From Helicobacter_D ganmani (lineage in GTDB: Bacteria > Campylobacterota > Campylobacteria > Campylobacterales > Helicobacteraceae): a stretch of 56,973 nt of DNA. Shown here piece after piece: positions 31,855 through 40,686 of the stretch. How positions within the stretch are numbered: the stretch's first letter is position 1; the number at the start of each line of letters is the position of its first letter. Where the stretch lies: assembly GCF_965138225.1 (NCBI RefSeq), contig NZ_CBCSAX010000015.1; one strand, written 5' to 3'. Both the position numbers and the translations under genes were made by a program. A model generated the notes under the pieces. That model did not search any database. It was not told where the DNA came from and worked only from the letters and a program-made list of their open reading frames with translations.

Positions 31855-34572
31855 CTACTCCCACCATATTAGATTCTTAAGTTTTGGGTATTTTGCTAAA
31901 TCAATAGAATCCAAGTTAAGAATCTCTCCATTATCAAACTCGCAAGATTCTATGCCCTTAGAATCTAAAAATAATTGCTTGATTTTCCACCCCATTAAAT
32001 TTGCCATAGACTGAAAAATATCAAACTCCTCTCTATACTCTGTGTGCATATCTAAACACACTCTTTCACCTTTACTAAGCCTATCAATGAGTTTGCGGGA
32101 TTTACGATAATCTAGTATTGCTTCACATTTAGCATAATCTTTACCTTTGTAGTTATTTTTATTTTCTGCCTTTTGAGGCTCTTTGCACTCAAGCACATAT
32201 TCGCAATGATTCAACGCCTCTTCATAGGATTCTAGCTCATAGTAGCGAAATGCTCCACCACCTTGATAAGCGCATTCTTTAGAGATTCCACTTTGGAATC
32301 CCGCAATGACTTTTTTAAGGCGAGGAATAATGACATTATAAAAATGCTCTCCCATTTCTATACCTAGCCATTTGCGCCTGAGTTTTTGTGCTACTGCTAA
32401 GGTTGTGCCACTTCCCGCAAAAAAGTCAAGCACAATAGGCGTTGTCTTTGAGCGACAAATCGCGGATTCTACGCCAAAGTCTTGGTCATTTAGGCTTACT
32501 AAACTCCCTTCGCCTTTGTCTTGAAAACCGCAATTTCTCATCTCAAATACTTCCGCCTTAGAATCTACCTTTGTAGCAATTTCACAAATGCGCTTTAAAA
32601 GCTTTTCGGGTTTGGGATTCTCAAATACTCCTTTATCCAATATGGAAGCCAAATCTTCATTACCCTCGTGTGTGCTACCTGCTTCTTGATAACTCCAAAA
32701 AGTCCCTATTGTCTTTCCCTGTTTTACTTCACTTAAATAAGTTTTTTTATCAATACCACCATTTTTATTAAAATAAAGTCCATTTTCAAAATAAATCTCC
32801 ATTAATCTTTCTTTAGAATATCTCGGATACCTACCTTTTGGAGCATTCCAAGAATTTCCATTTGGGAATGTAATGGTATAAAGATTATTTTCACTTCCAC
32901 TTTTAGCGTGTAAAGGCGTAGCTTTCCAAGCACCTTTAGGGTCATTGTCTGGATTTTTATAGGCAGCGTCCATAGATTCTGTTCTAGCCAAAAGATTAAA
33001 ACTAAAACTATTAAGATTATTAGAAAAACAAAAAATATTTTCATTTTGATTTGAAGCATATTTAGCGTCATTAGAAGTTGTATATTTCCCTTGCCACACA
33101 AAATTTGCGACAAAATTCTCCTCCCCAAACACCTCATCACACACAAGCTTTAATCTCGCTTGTTCTTTGTCATCAATGCTTATAAATAGACTTCCTTTAT
33201 CGTTTAAAAGCTCTTTGGAAAGTTCTAAGCGATTGTTTATCATACTTAGCCACGAAGCGTGATTGAAATTATCCGCATAGATAAAGCCATCACTCCCTGT
33301 ATTATAAGGCGGGTCAATATAGATTAAATCTACCTTACCTTGATATTTTGGCATTAGGGAATTGAGAGCTTGAAAATTATCCGCTTTAATCAGTTCGCCA
33401 TTCAACACAGATTCTAAATTTTCAAAACTGCTTAGAATCTTGTATTTTGTCTCTTTGGTAAAGTGCTTTGTATCAAGGGGGAGATAGCGGTATTTGTCAT
33501 TACTCAATAAATCCTCTTTGTTAAAATCCTCATCAACGAGATTTAATTCTTGCCATTCTTTGATTTGGGATTTAAAGCCTTTGTCGTTTATTATGGAATC
33601 CATAAGATTTGGATTAAGCTTATCCACACTAAAAACATACTCTGTCTTTTTTGCAAATTTGGGCTTTAGCCATACAGCCTTTAGCTCATTTTCAAAATCC
33701 CCTATAAGCCTAATCACCTCATAGGCGATATTTTTAATGCGTTGCAAATGTGCGATAATCTCTCTATTCCATTCTTGAATTGCACTTTCTTTATAAAGAT
33801 AGTCAAACATCCACAAATCAAACTGCTCTTTTAGAAACTCTCTTGCATTTTTATGGATAAAGAAATCTATTTCGCTTTGTTTCTTGTAACTTCTAAAGAT
33901 TTTTTTTAGCTCTTCTTCGTTAATTTTGATTTTATAACTTTTAAGGATTGCATTTTGCTTTAAATCTTTTAAAAAATCCTCGTTAAACTCATTAGAATTT
34001 TGCTTAAAGACACTATTGAGATTTGGGAATAAGTCTTTTTGGTTGCTTACTTTGATAAGAATCTGTGCTTTGCTTTCATCACTCTCTTGAATACTATGCA
34101 ATTTAAAAATAATTTTGTTTTTCGTGTTATCAGAATTTTGCTTGTATTCACTCGCATCAAATGCGACTTCATAACTTTGCTTTTCATCGCTTAAGGTAAG
34201 ACTTTGATAGAGTATGTCTGATTTCACATAATAGAGATTTTGTGTTTTGTAAAAGAGGCTTGTGTCTTTTGCATTGCTATAGACTTTGGCATAGATGTTT
34301 TTATAGGCAGGAGTATCGTTGAAAAAGGGCGTGCCACTCTCATTCAAATAGCTATCAAAGAAAGTATAGAGTTTGTTATAAATATCGTGAGATTGTAGCT
34401 CTCCCTCAATTTGTGAATCTAAGTAGGCTTTGATATGGGCGAAATACTGCTCTTTGATTTTTAGCAGATTGCTAAAGCCACTTTTAGCAATATTCCCTTG
34501 ATGAAAATCCTTGATTTTCACGCCCAAATAGCAATCCTCTAGCTTGCTGTAAAATGCTTTTTTGTAATCCAT
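31855..34572 (-). CDS. mod: Type III DNA adenine methyltransferase, Mod subunit
   Basis: 905 residues, N6-adenine class beta: motif IV DPPYN (at about 420) precedes motif I FFAGSGTT (at about 718), with the variable target-recognition region between them (about 480-690). It methylates one strand of the site and supplies specificity to Res. The N-terminal 300 residues are long and Lys/Asn/Phe-rich. The start is ATG at 34572, 6 bases after GGGAG; a GTG 9 bases upstream is too close to the site. No tetranucleotide or homopolymer repeat of the kind that phase-varies many mod genes is seen. Confidence 0.94.
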   Translation of the reverse strand: MDYKKAFYSKLEDCYLGVKIKDFHQGNIAKSGFSNLLKIKEQYFAHIKAYLDSQIEGELQSHDIYNKLYTFFDSYLNESGTPFFNDTPAYKNIYAKVYSNAKDTSLFYKTQNLYYVKSDILYQSLTLSDEKQSYEVAFDASEYKQNSDNTKNKIIFKLHSIQESDESKAQILIKVSNQKDLFPNLNSVFKQNSNEFNEDFLKDLKQNAILKSYKIKINEEELKKIFRSYKKQSEIDFFIHKNAREFLKEQFDLWMFDYLYKESAIQEWNREIIAHLQRIKNIAYEVIRLIGDFENELKAVWLKPKFAKKTEYVFSVDKLNPNLMDSIINDKGFKSQIKEWQELNLVDEDFNKEDLLSNDKYRYLPLDTKHFTKETKYKILSSFENLESVLNGELIKADNFQALNSLMPKYQGKVDLIYIDPPYNTGSDGFIYADNFNHASWLSMINNRLELSKELLNDKGSLFISIDDKEQARLKLVCDEVFGEENFVANFVWQGKYTTSNDAKYASNQNENIFCFSNNLNSFSFNLLARTESMDAAYKNPDNDPKGAWKATPLHAKSGSENNLYTITFPNGNSWNAPKGRYPRYSKERLMEIYFENGLYFNKNGGIDKKTYLSEVKQGKTIGTFWSYQEAGSTHEGNEDLASILDKGVFENPKPEKLLKRICEIATKVDSKAEVFEMRNCGFQDKGEGSLVSLNDQDFGVESAICRSKTTPIVLDFFAGSGTTLAVAQKLRRKWLGIEMGEHFYNVIIPRLKKVIAGFQSGISKECAYQGGGAFRYYELESYEEALNHCEYVLECKEPQKAENKNNYKGKDYAKCEAILDYRKSRKLIDRLSKGERVCLDMHTEYREEFDIFQSMANLMGWKIKQLFLDSKGIESCEFDNGEILNLDSIDLAKYPKLKNLIWWE

Positions 34573-34665
34573 ATATAACACTCCCTCATACCTTTAATTT
34601 ACGCTATTTTAGCGAGATTGGGCTTAATTTCTTATTGGATTGTTTTTTGAATTTGAGTGCAAGTT

Positions 34666-35139
34666 TTACGCAAAATAAGGAATAATCTTATACTCCATAT
34701 CGTTTTCTTCCAAAAATTTTTTTACCCCATAATCCACATTTTCACAACTCGTTACAAACACTCGGCGAACACTTCTTTTAGCAAAAATCTTTTGATTTTG
34801 CTCTATGTATGCGGTGCAATCGCCTAAAAAGATTCTTAAATGCTCCTGCTTCACTTGCGAACGCTCCCAATTTTTGCACTGAATCAAAAGTGCCTCTTTA
34901 CCTTTATATGCAATGATATCAATGCCTTTATCACGCCGACCCTCCTTAAGTCCTTTAGGATATACCTTGTAACCCTGCTGTTTATAATGCCTAACAATTT
35001 GCAATTCGTATTTATCGCCTTTTTGTTTATTATGTCGTGCATTATTAAAATCTTTATGCCCTCTATTCTCTCTGTAAGCATAAATCGTGCGCTTTTTAGA
35101 AAAGAACACATAACGTAATAATTTAAACAATACACCCAC
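34666..35139 (-). CDS. Mrr-like restriction endonuclease-fold protein
   Basis: 157 residues. A short hydrophobic, basic N-terminus is followed by an Mrr_cat/Holliday-resolvase type domain: GDKYELQIVRHYKQQGYKV, then DKGIDIIAYKG and LLIQCKNW (Asp ... Gln-x-Lys, the QxK variant of PD-(D/E)XK), ending VRRVFVTSCENVD. The start is GTG (MGVLFKLL), 7 bases after AAGGAG. It is the first gene of the island, 93 bases before mod, and could be a modification-dependent nuclease or a solitary mobile nuclease. The N-terminal segment may tether it to the membrane. Confidence 0.75.
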   Translation of the reverse strand: MGVLFKLLRYVFFSKKRTIYAYRENRGHKDFNNARHNKQKGDKYELQIVRHYKQQGYKVYPKGLKEGRRDKGIDIIAYKGKEALLIQCKNWERSQVKQEHLRIFLGDCTAYIEQNQKIFAKRSVRRVFVTSCENVDYGVKKFLEENDMEYKIIPYFA

Positions 35140-35195
35140 AAATGTCTCCTTATTCCTCTAAATACTCAAATGCCACAAACACTATTAAGTAAGTT

Positions 35196-36779
35196 TCACC
35201 CTCTCCCATCTTCTAGCACTTTAGATTCTCCATTAGATTCTATTTCCAACACGACATAAGGAAGTCCTTGAATGTTTAGCTCACGCATAAAGGGGTCGGG
35301 GTCGTTTTGCTCCATATTCCACACGCCCGCACCGCTTTTAGAATCCACGCCTTGCGCCTCACCTCCCTGTGGCATATCTTTATTAAGCTTGAGACGCTCG
35401 GCATTGTAAGATTCCTTTAAATCCGCAAATTCTAGGGTTGTAGATGAATTTTTGAGGTTGTGCGAGGTAAGCGAATGAGGTGTATTAGACATACTCCGCA
35501 ATGAAGTGTCCGATGCACTCCTCAAAAAGTCGCTACAAACCGAATTTGCGCCTACGCCCCACTTGCCCTCGCATATCAACTTCGCCCCAATCATCGCAGG
35601 CACACCTGTCGTATAGCTCACGCCTTGCGCATTGACTTCTGCGAAACATTTCTCGTGCTCACATACATTATAGATATAAATCGTGCGCTCCTTGCCCTCT
35701 TTCACGCCCTTAATGTAGCAGCCGATATTTGTCTTGCCCTTTGTGCGTGAAGCTAGACTTGCAGGGTCGGGCAAAAGCGTCTTTAACACTTCTATTGGCA
35801 CGATTTTTTGCCCCTTGTGTTCCACAGAATCCACGCGCAAAAGCCCGACATTCTCCAAGCACTTCATATGCGTGAGGTAACTCTCGCCAAAAGTCATAAA
35901 AAAGCGGATTCTTTTTAAGCCCCTAATATTACGCACAAGCGATTCTAGCTCCTCGTGATAAAGCAAATAGCTATTTTTCACGCCCACTTCGGGATAATCC
36001 CACTCTTTCATTAGCGCAAGGGGTGGAATATCGCGCCATTCACCATTAAAATATGGCTCATTTTTCAAATCCTGCGTGTTAGATTCCAATTTAAAATGCT
36101 TCTCTTTAGCCTCAAATTTGCGATAAATGCTATCACGCGAGAGGTCAAAGTTTTGTGCATATTGACTTTGAGAATCTTTTACCCAAAATCGCGCTTTGGA
36201 GCTTACCTCACGCAAGTTTATCTCGGGATTAAAGTTTGTCGCAAAGGCGTATCCGTGGTCTCCTGCGTTGCAATCCAAAATATCAATGCTTTCTATTGTA
36301 TCAAAATAATGCTTCTGCGCATACGCACAAAAGACATTTGTAACGCCCGGGTCAAAGCCACTGCCAAGCAGTGCGTAAATCCCCGCTTCTTTGTAGTGCG
36401 TGTCATACGCCCACTGCTCTTTATACTCAAAATGTGCAGAATCGGGGTGTTCATAGTTTGCAGTGTCTAAATAATGCGTCTTTGTGCGCAAACACGCCTC
36501 CATAATACTCAAGTCCTGATAGGGAAGCGCGACATTCACCACAAGCTTTGGGCGGTATTTATTAATCAAAGCCACAAGGGATTCCACATTATCCGCATCA
36601 ACTTCATCAATCTCAATTTCGCCTAAACCCTTAGCGCGGATAGAATCTGCGATTGCCTTGCATTTACTCAATGTGCGTGAAGCCAAAATAATGCGTGAAA
36701 ACACTTCGCGATTTTGTGCCATTTTGTGCGCGACAACGCCCCCTACACCGCCTGCTCCGATTTGTAAAACAACAGCCAT
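35196..36779 (-). CDS. Saccharopine dehydrogenase family, probable carboxynorspermidine synthase
   Basis: An NAD(P)-binding fold starts at residue 1 (VVLQIGAGGVGGVVAHKMA). The conserved segments NVALPYQDLSIMEACL, HYLDTANYEHP, LLGSGFDPGVTNVFCAYA and GESYLTHMKC fit carboxynorspermidine dehydrogenases, which reductively condense aspartate semialdehyde with a diamine for spermidine-type polyamines. The start is ATG at 36779, after AAGGATTGTTCA. Odd: between CEGKWG and GAGVWNMEQ, which I expect to be nearly contiguous in relatives, lie about 74 extra residues (nt 35334-35555) of low complexity. The enzyme may remain active if the insert is a surface loop. Confidence 0.85.
   Translation of the reverse strand: MAVVLQIGAGGVGGVVAHKMAQNREVFSRIILASRTLSKCKAIADSIRAKGLGEIEIDEVDADNVESLVALINKYRPKLVVNVALPYQDLSIMEACLRTKTHYLDTANYEHPDSAHFEYKEQWAYDTHYKEAGIYALLGSGFDPGVTNVFCAYAQKHYFDTIESIDILDCNAGDHGYAFATNFNPEINLREVSSKARFWVKDSQSQYAQNFDLSRDSIYRKFEAKEKHFKLESNTQDLKNEPYFNGEWRDIPPLALMKEWDYPEVGVKNSYLLYHEELESLVRNIRGLKRIRFFMTFGESYLTHMKCLENVGLLRVDSVEHKGQKIVPIEVLKTLLPDPASLASRTKGKTNIGCYIKGVKEGKERTIYIYNVCEHEKCFAEVNAQGVSYTTGVPAMIGAKLICEGKWGVGANSVCSDFLRSASDTSLRSMSNTPHSLTSHNLKNSSTTLEFADLKESYNAERLKLNKDMPQGGEAQGVDSKSGAGVWNMEQNDPDPFMRELNIQGLPYVVLEIESNGESKVLEDGRG
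35334..35555 (-). repeat. In-frame insert in the carboxynorspermidine synthase gene
   Basis: These 222 bases (74 codons) interrupt the enzyme C-terminus without breaking the frame. On the minus strand the insert contains TTCATTGCGGAG, matching the terminal CATTGCGG motif of the element at 5067-5213. The encoded stretch is Ser/Asn/Thr-rich (SASDTSLRSMSN ...). This resembles palindromic elements that invade genes in frame in other bacteria; the ends are approximate. Confidence 0.5.
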
Positions 36780-36874
36780 TGAACAATCCTTATGAAACAA
36801 AATGAAGCAATTTTACAAAATTTTTCTTTAAGATTTCAAGGAAAGATTAGAGGATAATTTTATTTTAATTATGT

Positions 36875-36880
36875 TAGAAT
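36875..36880 (+). promoter_or_regulatory. Extended -10 box for sodB
   Basis: TGT-TAGAAT, about 45 bases before the sodB ATG. The 145-base gap also serves the divergent polyamine gene. H. pylori sodB is Fur-controlled, but I cannot define a Fur site here. Confidence 0.45.
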
Positions 36881-36924
36881 CTTATCTCAAAACTTTATGT
36901 TTTAATTTATTTTAAGGATTAATT

Positions 36925-37551
36925 ATGTTTAAATTACGCACATTACCATTTACCGAGATTACAGGTTTTATTAGTAAAGAAACCTGCGAATATCATCACG
37001 GCAAACACCACCAAACCTACATCAACAATCTAAATAATTTGATTAAGGGAACGGAATTTGAAAGTAAAGGCTTATTTGAGATTCTCACAAAATCACAAGG
37101 AGGCGTGTTTAATAATGCTGCACAAGTGTATAACCATGACTTTTATTGGGATTGCGTTAGCCCAAATGTAAGCAACAAAAGCTCCGAGCTAGACGAAGCC
37201 ATCAAAGCAAGTTTTGGAGATATGGAGAAATTTAAAGAAGCATTTTTAAATTCCGCCACTACGCTTTTTGGTTCTGGTTGGTGTTGGCTTGTCTATAACC
37301 CTGCAACAAGCAAGCTAGAAATCAAGCAAACAAGCAATGCACAAACCCCCGTAACAGACGGGTTGATTTCTGTGCTTGTCGTAGATGTGTGGGAACACGC
37401 ATATTATATTGACCACAGAAACGCGCGTCCTGCGTATTTGGAAAAGTTTTTTAGTCATATTAATTGGGAATTTGTCTCTAAAGTATTTGCGGGCGCAAAA
37501 GCACAAGGGATAGATTCTGTGAAAAACTACACAAAATCTCTCCACTCTTAA
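36925..37551 (+). CDS. sodB: Superoxide dismutase (Fe type)
   Basis: Converts superoxide to peroxide and oxygen. Metal ligands: His24 (EYHHGKHHQTYI), His71 (NHDFYW), Asp154 and His158 (VDVWEHAYYID). GGVFNNAAQ and FGSGWCWLVYN favour the iron form. 208 residues; the C-terminus extends a little beyond E. coli SodB with GAKAQGIDSVKNYTKS. RBS TTAAGGATTAATT. Single gene with its own promoter and a strong terminator. Confidence 0.96.
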   Translation: MFKLRTLPFTEITGFISKETCEYHHGKHHQTYINNLNNLIKGTEFESKGLFEILTKSQGGVFNNAAQVYNHDFYWDCVSPNVSNKSSELDEAIKASFGDMEKFKEAFLNSATTLFGSGWCWLVYNPATSKLEIKQTSNAQTPVTDGLISVLVVDVWEHAYYIDHRNARPAYLEKFFSHINWEFVSKVFAGAKAQGIDSVKNYTKSLHS

Positions 37552-37563
37552 ATGGTTCCAAAC

Positions 37564-37589
37564 TTCAAGATTCCATAAGGAATCTTGAA
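37564..37589 (+). terminator. Terminator hairpin after sodB
   Basis: TTCAAGATTCC and GGAATCTTGAA form a perfect 11-bp stem around loop ATAA, 12 bases after the sodB stop, followed by TGCTTTT. It would also work for the opposing transcript. Confidence 0.8.
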
Positions 37590-37642
37590 TGCTTTTAACA
37601 CTCCAAAACAATATCAATCTTAAATTAGTAGCAGTTATCACC

Positions 37643-39453
37643 TTACGCCTCTAGCGCAAAGCTTTGTGTTTTGTTTAAATGGTCTATCGTGTAGAGATTA
37701 TAAAGATTCTCTACAATCCTTTCTTGTTTTTGCCCTGCAAGCTGGATTGCAAACCCCAAAAATTTTCCATTTTTATTGACTAATCGTTGCACCATTTCTG
37801 CGCCTATATCTTTTAAGCTCACAATTTCCTCTCCTTGTCGGATTCCATATTCACTAAAATCTATTTTGCTTAGTTCCTCATCACTCTTGCTTCTTGCCTC
37901 TAGGCTGATTCCAGCCCTATCGCCCCTTTTGGTAATATAAAGCTCACCTGTCTCATTATAAAGCTCATTTACGAGAATCTCTCGCCCTGATTCAAAGCGA
38001 AGTAGAATCCTGCCATCTTTCTCAAGTCTCATAGAAGTTACAGCCTCCGCATCTTGCATAGCCGCTGCGACTTCTTTGCTTAAAATTGGGTCATCAAGCG
38101 CATTTTTGATTCTCTCTAGCCCTCGCTAAACTCTATTCCAACAATACTATGAAACTTTTGCCTTATGGCACTCATTTGGCTAGATTCCTCTAGCGATTCT
38201 ACTTTCTCCTTTATCTCGCTATCTACTAGCTCATTATTGAGCAGATTCTCTTTTGCGACCATAAAGCTATTTTTCGCCTCATAATATTCATCATACAACT
38301 TCGTAAATGCCTCTTTATACTGCTCCTCATAGCTTGGCTTACTTTTATTATGCAGACGACTGTATTTCTCCTCAAACTCTCGGATATTAAGCCCATCATA
38401 AAAAGACGATGGTCTTGAGCCATTATCTAGCCTATCTACCACCTTAAATTCCTCTAGCACCTCCACTCCCGCTAGATTCGTCTTTTTATAGGCAAAATTT
38501 GTGATAAACTCTCCACTTGCAAAAAGGGCTTCATTGACTTCTTTGTCTTTGAGATTCACCCAGCCTTCTTTATCAGCATAGGCTTCAAACATATCTCTAA
38601 TGTCCTTTTTGTTTATCTCTTTGTAATGCTGCTCGGGTGAGAATAGGCTCATTTCCTGCCCCCTAAATGCGCGAATATCCACATAAGGACTTAGCTTTTT
38701 ATCATCTGGAATCTTTCTAAAGTGATAGTTTGCGCGATATTCTTTGATTTGCGCTAGAGTTAGCCCATCATACCCTATGCTTTTGTCATAGCCTTTGATG
38801 AAGTCATACAAATCTATTCTGCTAACCACATCACTTAAGTTTGCGATTCTATACTCGCCATTGCCGTTATCCACACGGAGTTTCAGCTTAGAGAATAGCT
38901 CGTCCTCTTTATCTAAGAATCCGTCATTATTGCTATCAACGTTAAAGAGATTCCCAATCTTCCCCACATCTCCCACGCCTAAGGAATCGTTATCACCTAG
39001 CATATCTAAAAAAACTTCCGCCTCTCCTATTGCGGTTTTTAGCTTCGTAGATTCTGCAAGTGCATTTAGTTGCAAATAATCGCTGCCTGTATAGTAAGCA
39101 CCATTGTTTCTTTCAAGCATAGAATTGCTATTATTAAAGGCATATTGACTGCCTTGAGAACTCCATACATTCTTGCTAGCTAGATTTGTAAAATTAACAA
39201 TATTGCGATTGTTAAAGCTCTGAAAACTAGTATTAGCCATTATAAAATTAGTTACAGAATTGTTCGCGGAAGCTCTTAACTCTTTCGTATATTCCGCATT
39301 CCACTGAAATTTTCCATTGACAATTTTTGGCTTGCCATTTTCATCTAGTTCTACTTTATCCTTAAGGCTTAATTTATTTTTGATTGCTAATGCCTCATTA
39401 GAATTTGCATTTGCAAATAAATGCTTTGAATCATTTACTTTCCCTAAATACAT
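37643..39453 (-). pseudogene. Unknown protein gene split by a -1 frameshift near 38118
   Basis: Not recognised. The first frame (39453-38116, 445 residues) stops at TAG just after GIEFSEG. The next frame is open from about 38125 to 37643 and continues LERIKNALDDPILSKEVAAAMQ and on to the end. One extra G in the GAGGG at 38116-38125 would join them into a protein of about 600 residues. The first part is polar and Asn-rich, and has an EF-hand-like calcium loop (DSNNDGFLDKED) within a DxNxDGxxDxxD match. No membrane segment or signal peptide. The ATG at 39453 directly follows, in the same frame, the stop of the preceding gene; AGGACTTTAA offers a ribosome site. Confidence 0.6.
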
Positions 39454-40107
39454 TTAAAGTCCTATTGTGCTTCTAATGTCTATTACAATATCATTACTAT
39501 CAGCATACACAACGAAAGAATCCTCTGCCAAAAATGATGGCTGCCCCATTATTACAGCATTGATATTATCTACAAGTTCCGTGTCTAATCCAAAGACATT
39601 TTGCCTATTTTGTTGTATTAATTTAGCTTTCGCATTGTAGTTATACATAAGCTCAAACATATAAATACCGGGTTGCCAAAAAAATTCTTTCACAGGAACG
39701 CAAGAATTTAGGCTTATTTCAGCATTATCAATTTTAAAGATATTTTCAAAATTTACCCCCACCAAATCCACATTTCTTGTAAAAGTTCTAGATTTTCTCT
39801 CCTCATCAGTAGCAGTTTTCCGACCTATTGTATAGAGATTTGCTTGTTGAAATACTTGGATATACACCCATTCATTAAGCGGATAAGGCTTGGTTGTATA
39901 AACTCTATCCGTAGAATAATCTGTTATCGCTGAAGTAATCTGTAATGTCCCATCTGCATTAATCACAGCGTGGAAATAATCTTTTACTCCATTTTTACTA
40001 TAGTTGCGAGAAAATATTACTCTATTTGCAAAATCTCTGTAAGAAGTTGCATATATCCACATTCCCGCACTATTGGTTGCAGTTCCTGGTCCACCTGTAT
40101 TATCTCC
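39454..40107 (-). pseudogene. Unknown LamG-like fragment, likely part of a broken gene
   Basis: The frame is open from 40107, but the first ATG is at 40062 (MWIYATSYRDF) and has no spaced ribosome site, so this looks like the middle of a larger gene. Upstream of that ATG the frame reads GDNTGGPGTATNSAG. The pattern YPLNEWVYIQVFQQANLYTIGRK recalls the W-V-H-V strand of LamG/concanavalin-like folds (weak evidence). The end, at TAA 39454-39456, is followed at once by an in-frame ATG, so the next gene could be a continuation past a stop or a separate coupled gene. Confidence 0.5.
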
Positions 40108-40329
40108 TTAGAAAAATACCATTATAAGCATTTCTTATAGCGTCCCACTCTGAAATATTTTTCTCCACTACCCCTTTTTTACTATTTGCTACCTTTTGTA
40201 ACACTTCTTGAAGCACTTTGCCCTCTAAAGTTTTGCCAATTTTAGCATTTAGGGGTAAATTTATCTCTCCTGCACTTAAACCAAATGCCAATCCCGCACA
40301 TAAAAATACAGCCAAACAAACCTTTTCAT
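40100..40329 (-). pseudogene. Frameshifted start of an exported protein
   Basis: An ATG at 40329 with AAGGAA 6 bases upstream begins MKRFVW and then runs into a stop. Adding one A to the AAAA run at codons 2-3 gives MKKVCLAVFLCAGLAFGLSAG, a good Sec signal peptide, continuing into the open frame to 40100 (LNAKIGKTLEGKVLQEVLQ ... NISEWDAIRNAYNG). The frame then stops at TAA just where the next fragment begins. The gene is therefore broken at least twice, or the errors are in the sequence. A sigma-28-like promoter lies just upstream. Confidence 0.55.
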
Positions 40330-40381
40330 AGCCAATTCCTTCTTGTTTTATTTTATTTAAGGTTCTTTAATTATAGTATTC

Positions 40382-40409
40382 ATATCGGCAATTTATCGTA
40401 AAAACTTAA
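40382..40409 (-). promoter_or_regulatory. Sigma-28-like promoter
   Basis: On the minus strand TTAAGTTT (40409-40402), 12 bases, then GCCGATAT (40389-40382). The FliA consensus is about TAAAGTTT-N11-GCCGATAA, so both boxes match well with the spacer one base long. A TATAAT also occurs just downstream, so ordinary sigma-80 use cannot be excluded. The first downstream ATG is at 40329. Confidence 0.55.
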
Positions 40410-40505
40410 ATAGGATTTATTGCTTTGGTTTTTGCTATTGTGAGGAATGAACGCAGTAAGAGACGAAATAATTTATCATTTTGTATTACTTTGGTTTGCC
40501 ACCGC

Positions 40506-40638
40506 GTCATTGCGAAGCCTCATTAGAGGCTGTGGCAATCCATAATCTAAGCTAAAGACCAATCTACAATGGAATCTCAATGGAGAGATTCTTAATTATG
40601 GATTGCCACGAAAATTTTTCAAATTTTCTCGCAATGAC
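40506..40638. repeat. Nested palindromic element (MITE/REP-like)
   Basis: Outer inverted ends GTCATTGCGA (40506-40515) and TCGCAATGAC (40629-40638). Inner inverted repeat of 15 bp: GTGGCAATCCATAAT (40532-40546) and its exact complement at 40595-40609. Between outer and inner arms are two more perfect stems: AGCCTC-ATTA-GAGGCT on the left, GAAAATTT-TTC-AAATTTTC on the right. The whole can fold as a branched cruciform. No open frame. It fills the 357-base gap between the broken exported gene and hisS. Confidence 0.75.
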
Positions 40639-40686
40639 AGAGTGAAATCCCTAATTCCGCTAATGCAGAATCCCACAAAGACACAC

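Noticed and set aside
31855..34572. Phase-variable mod (phasevarion)
   Set aside because: No simple-sequence or long homopolymer repeat was seen in mod or its start, so there is no basis for slippage control.
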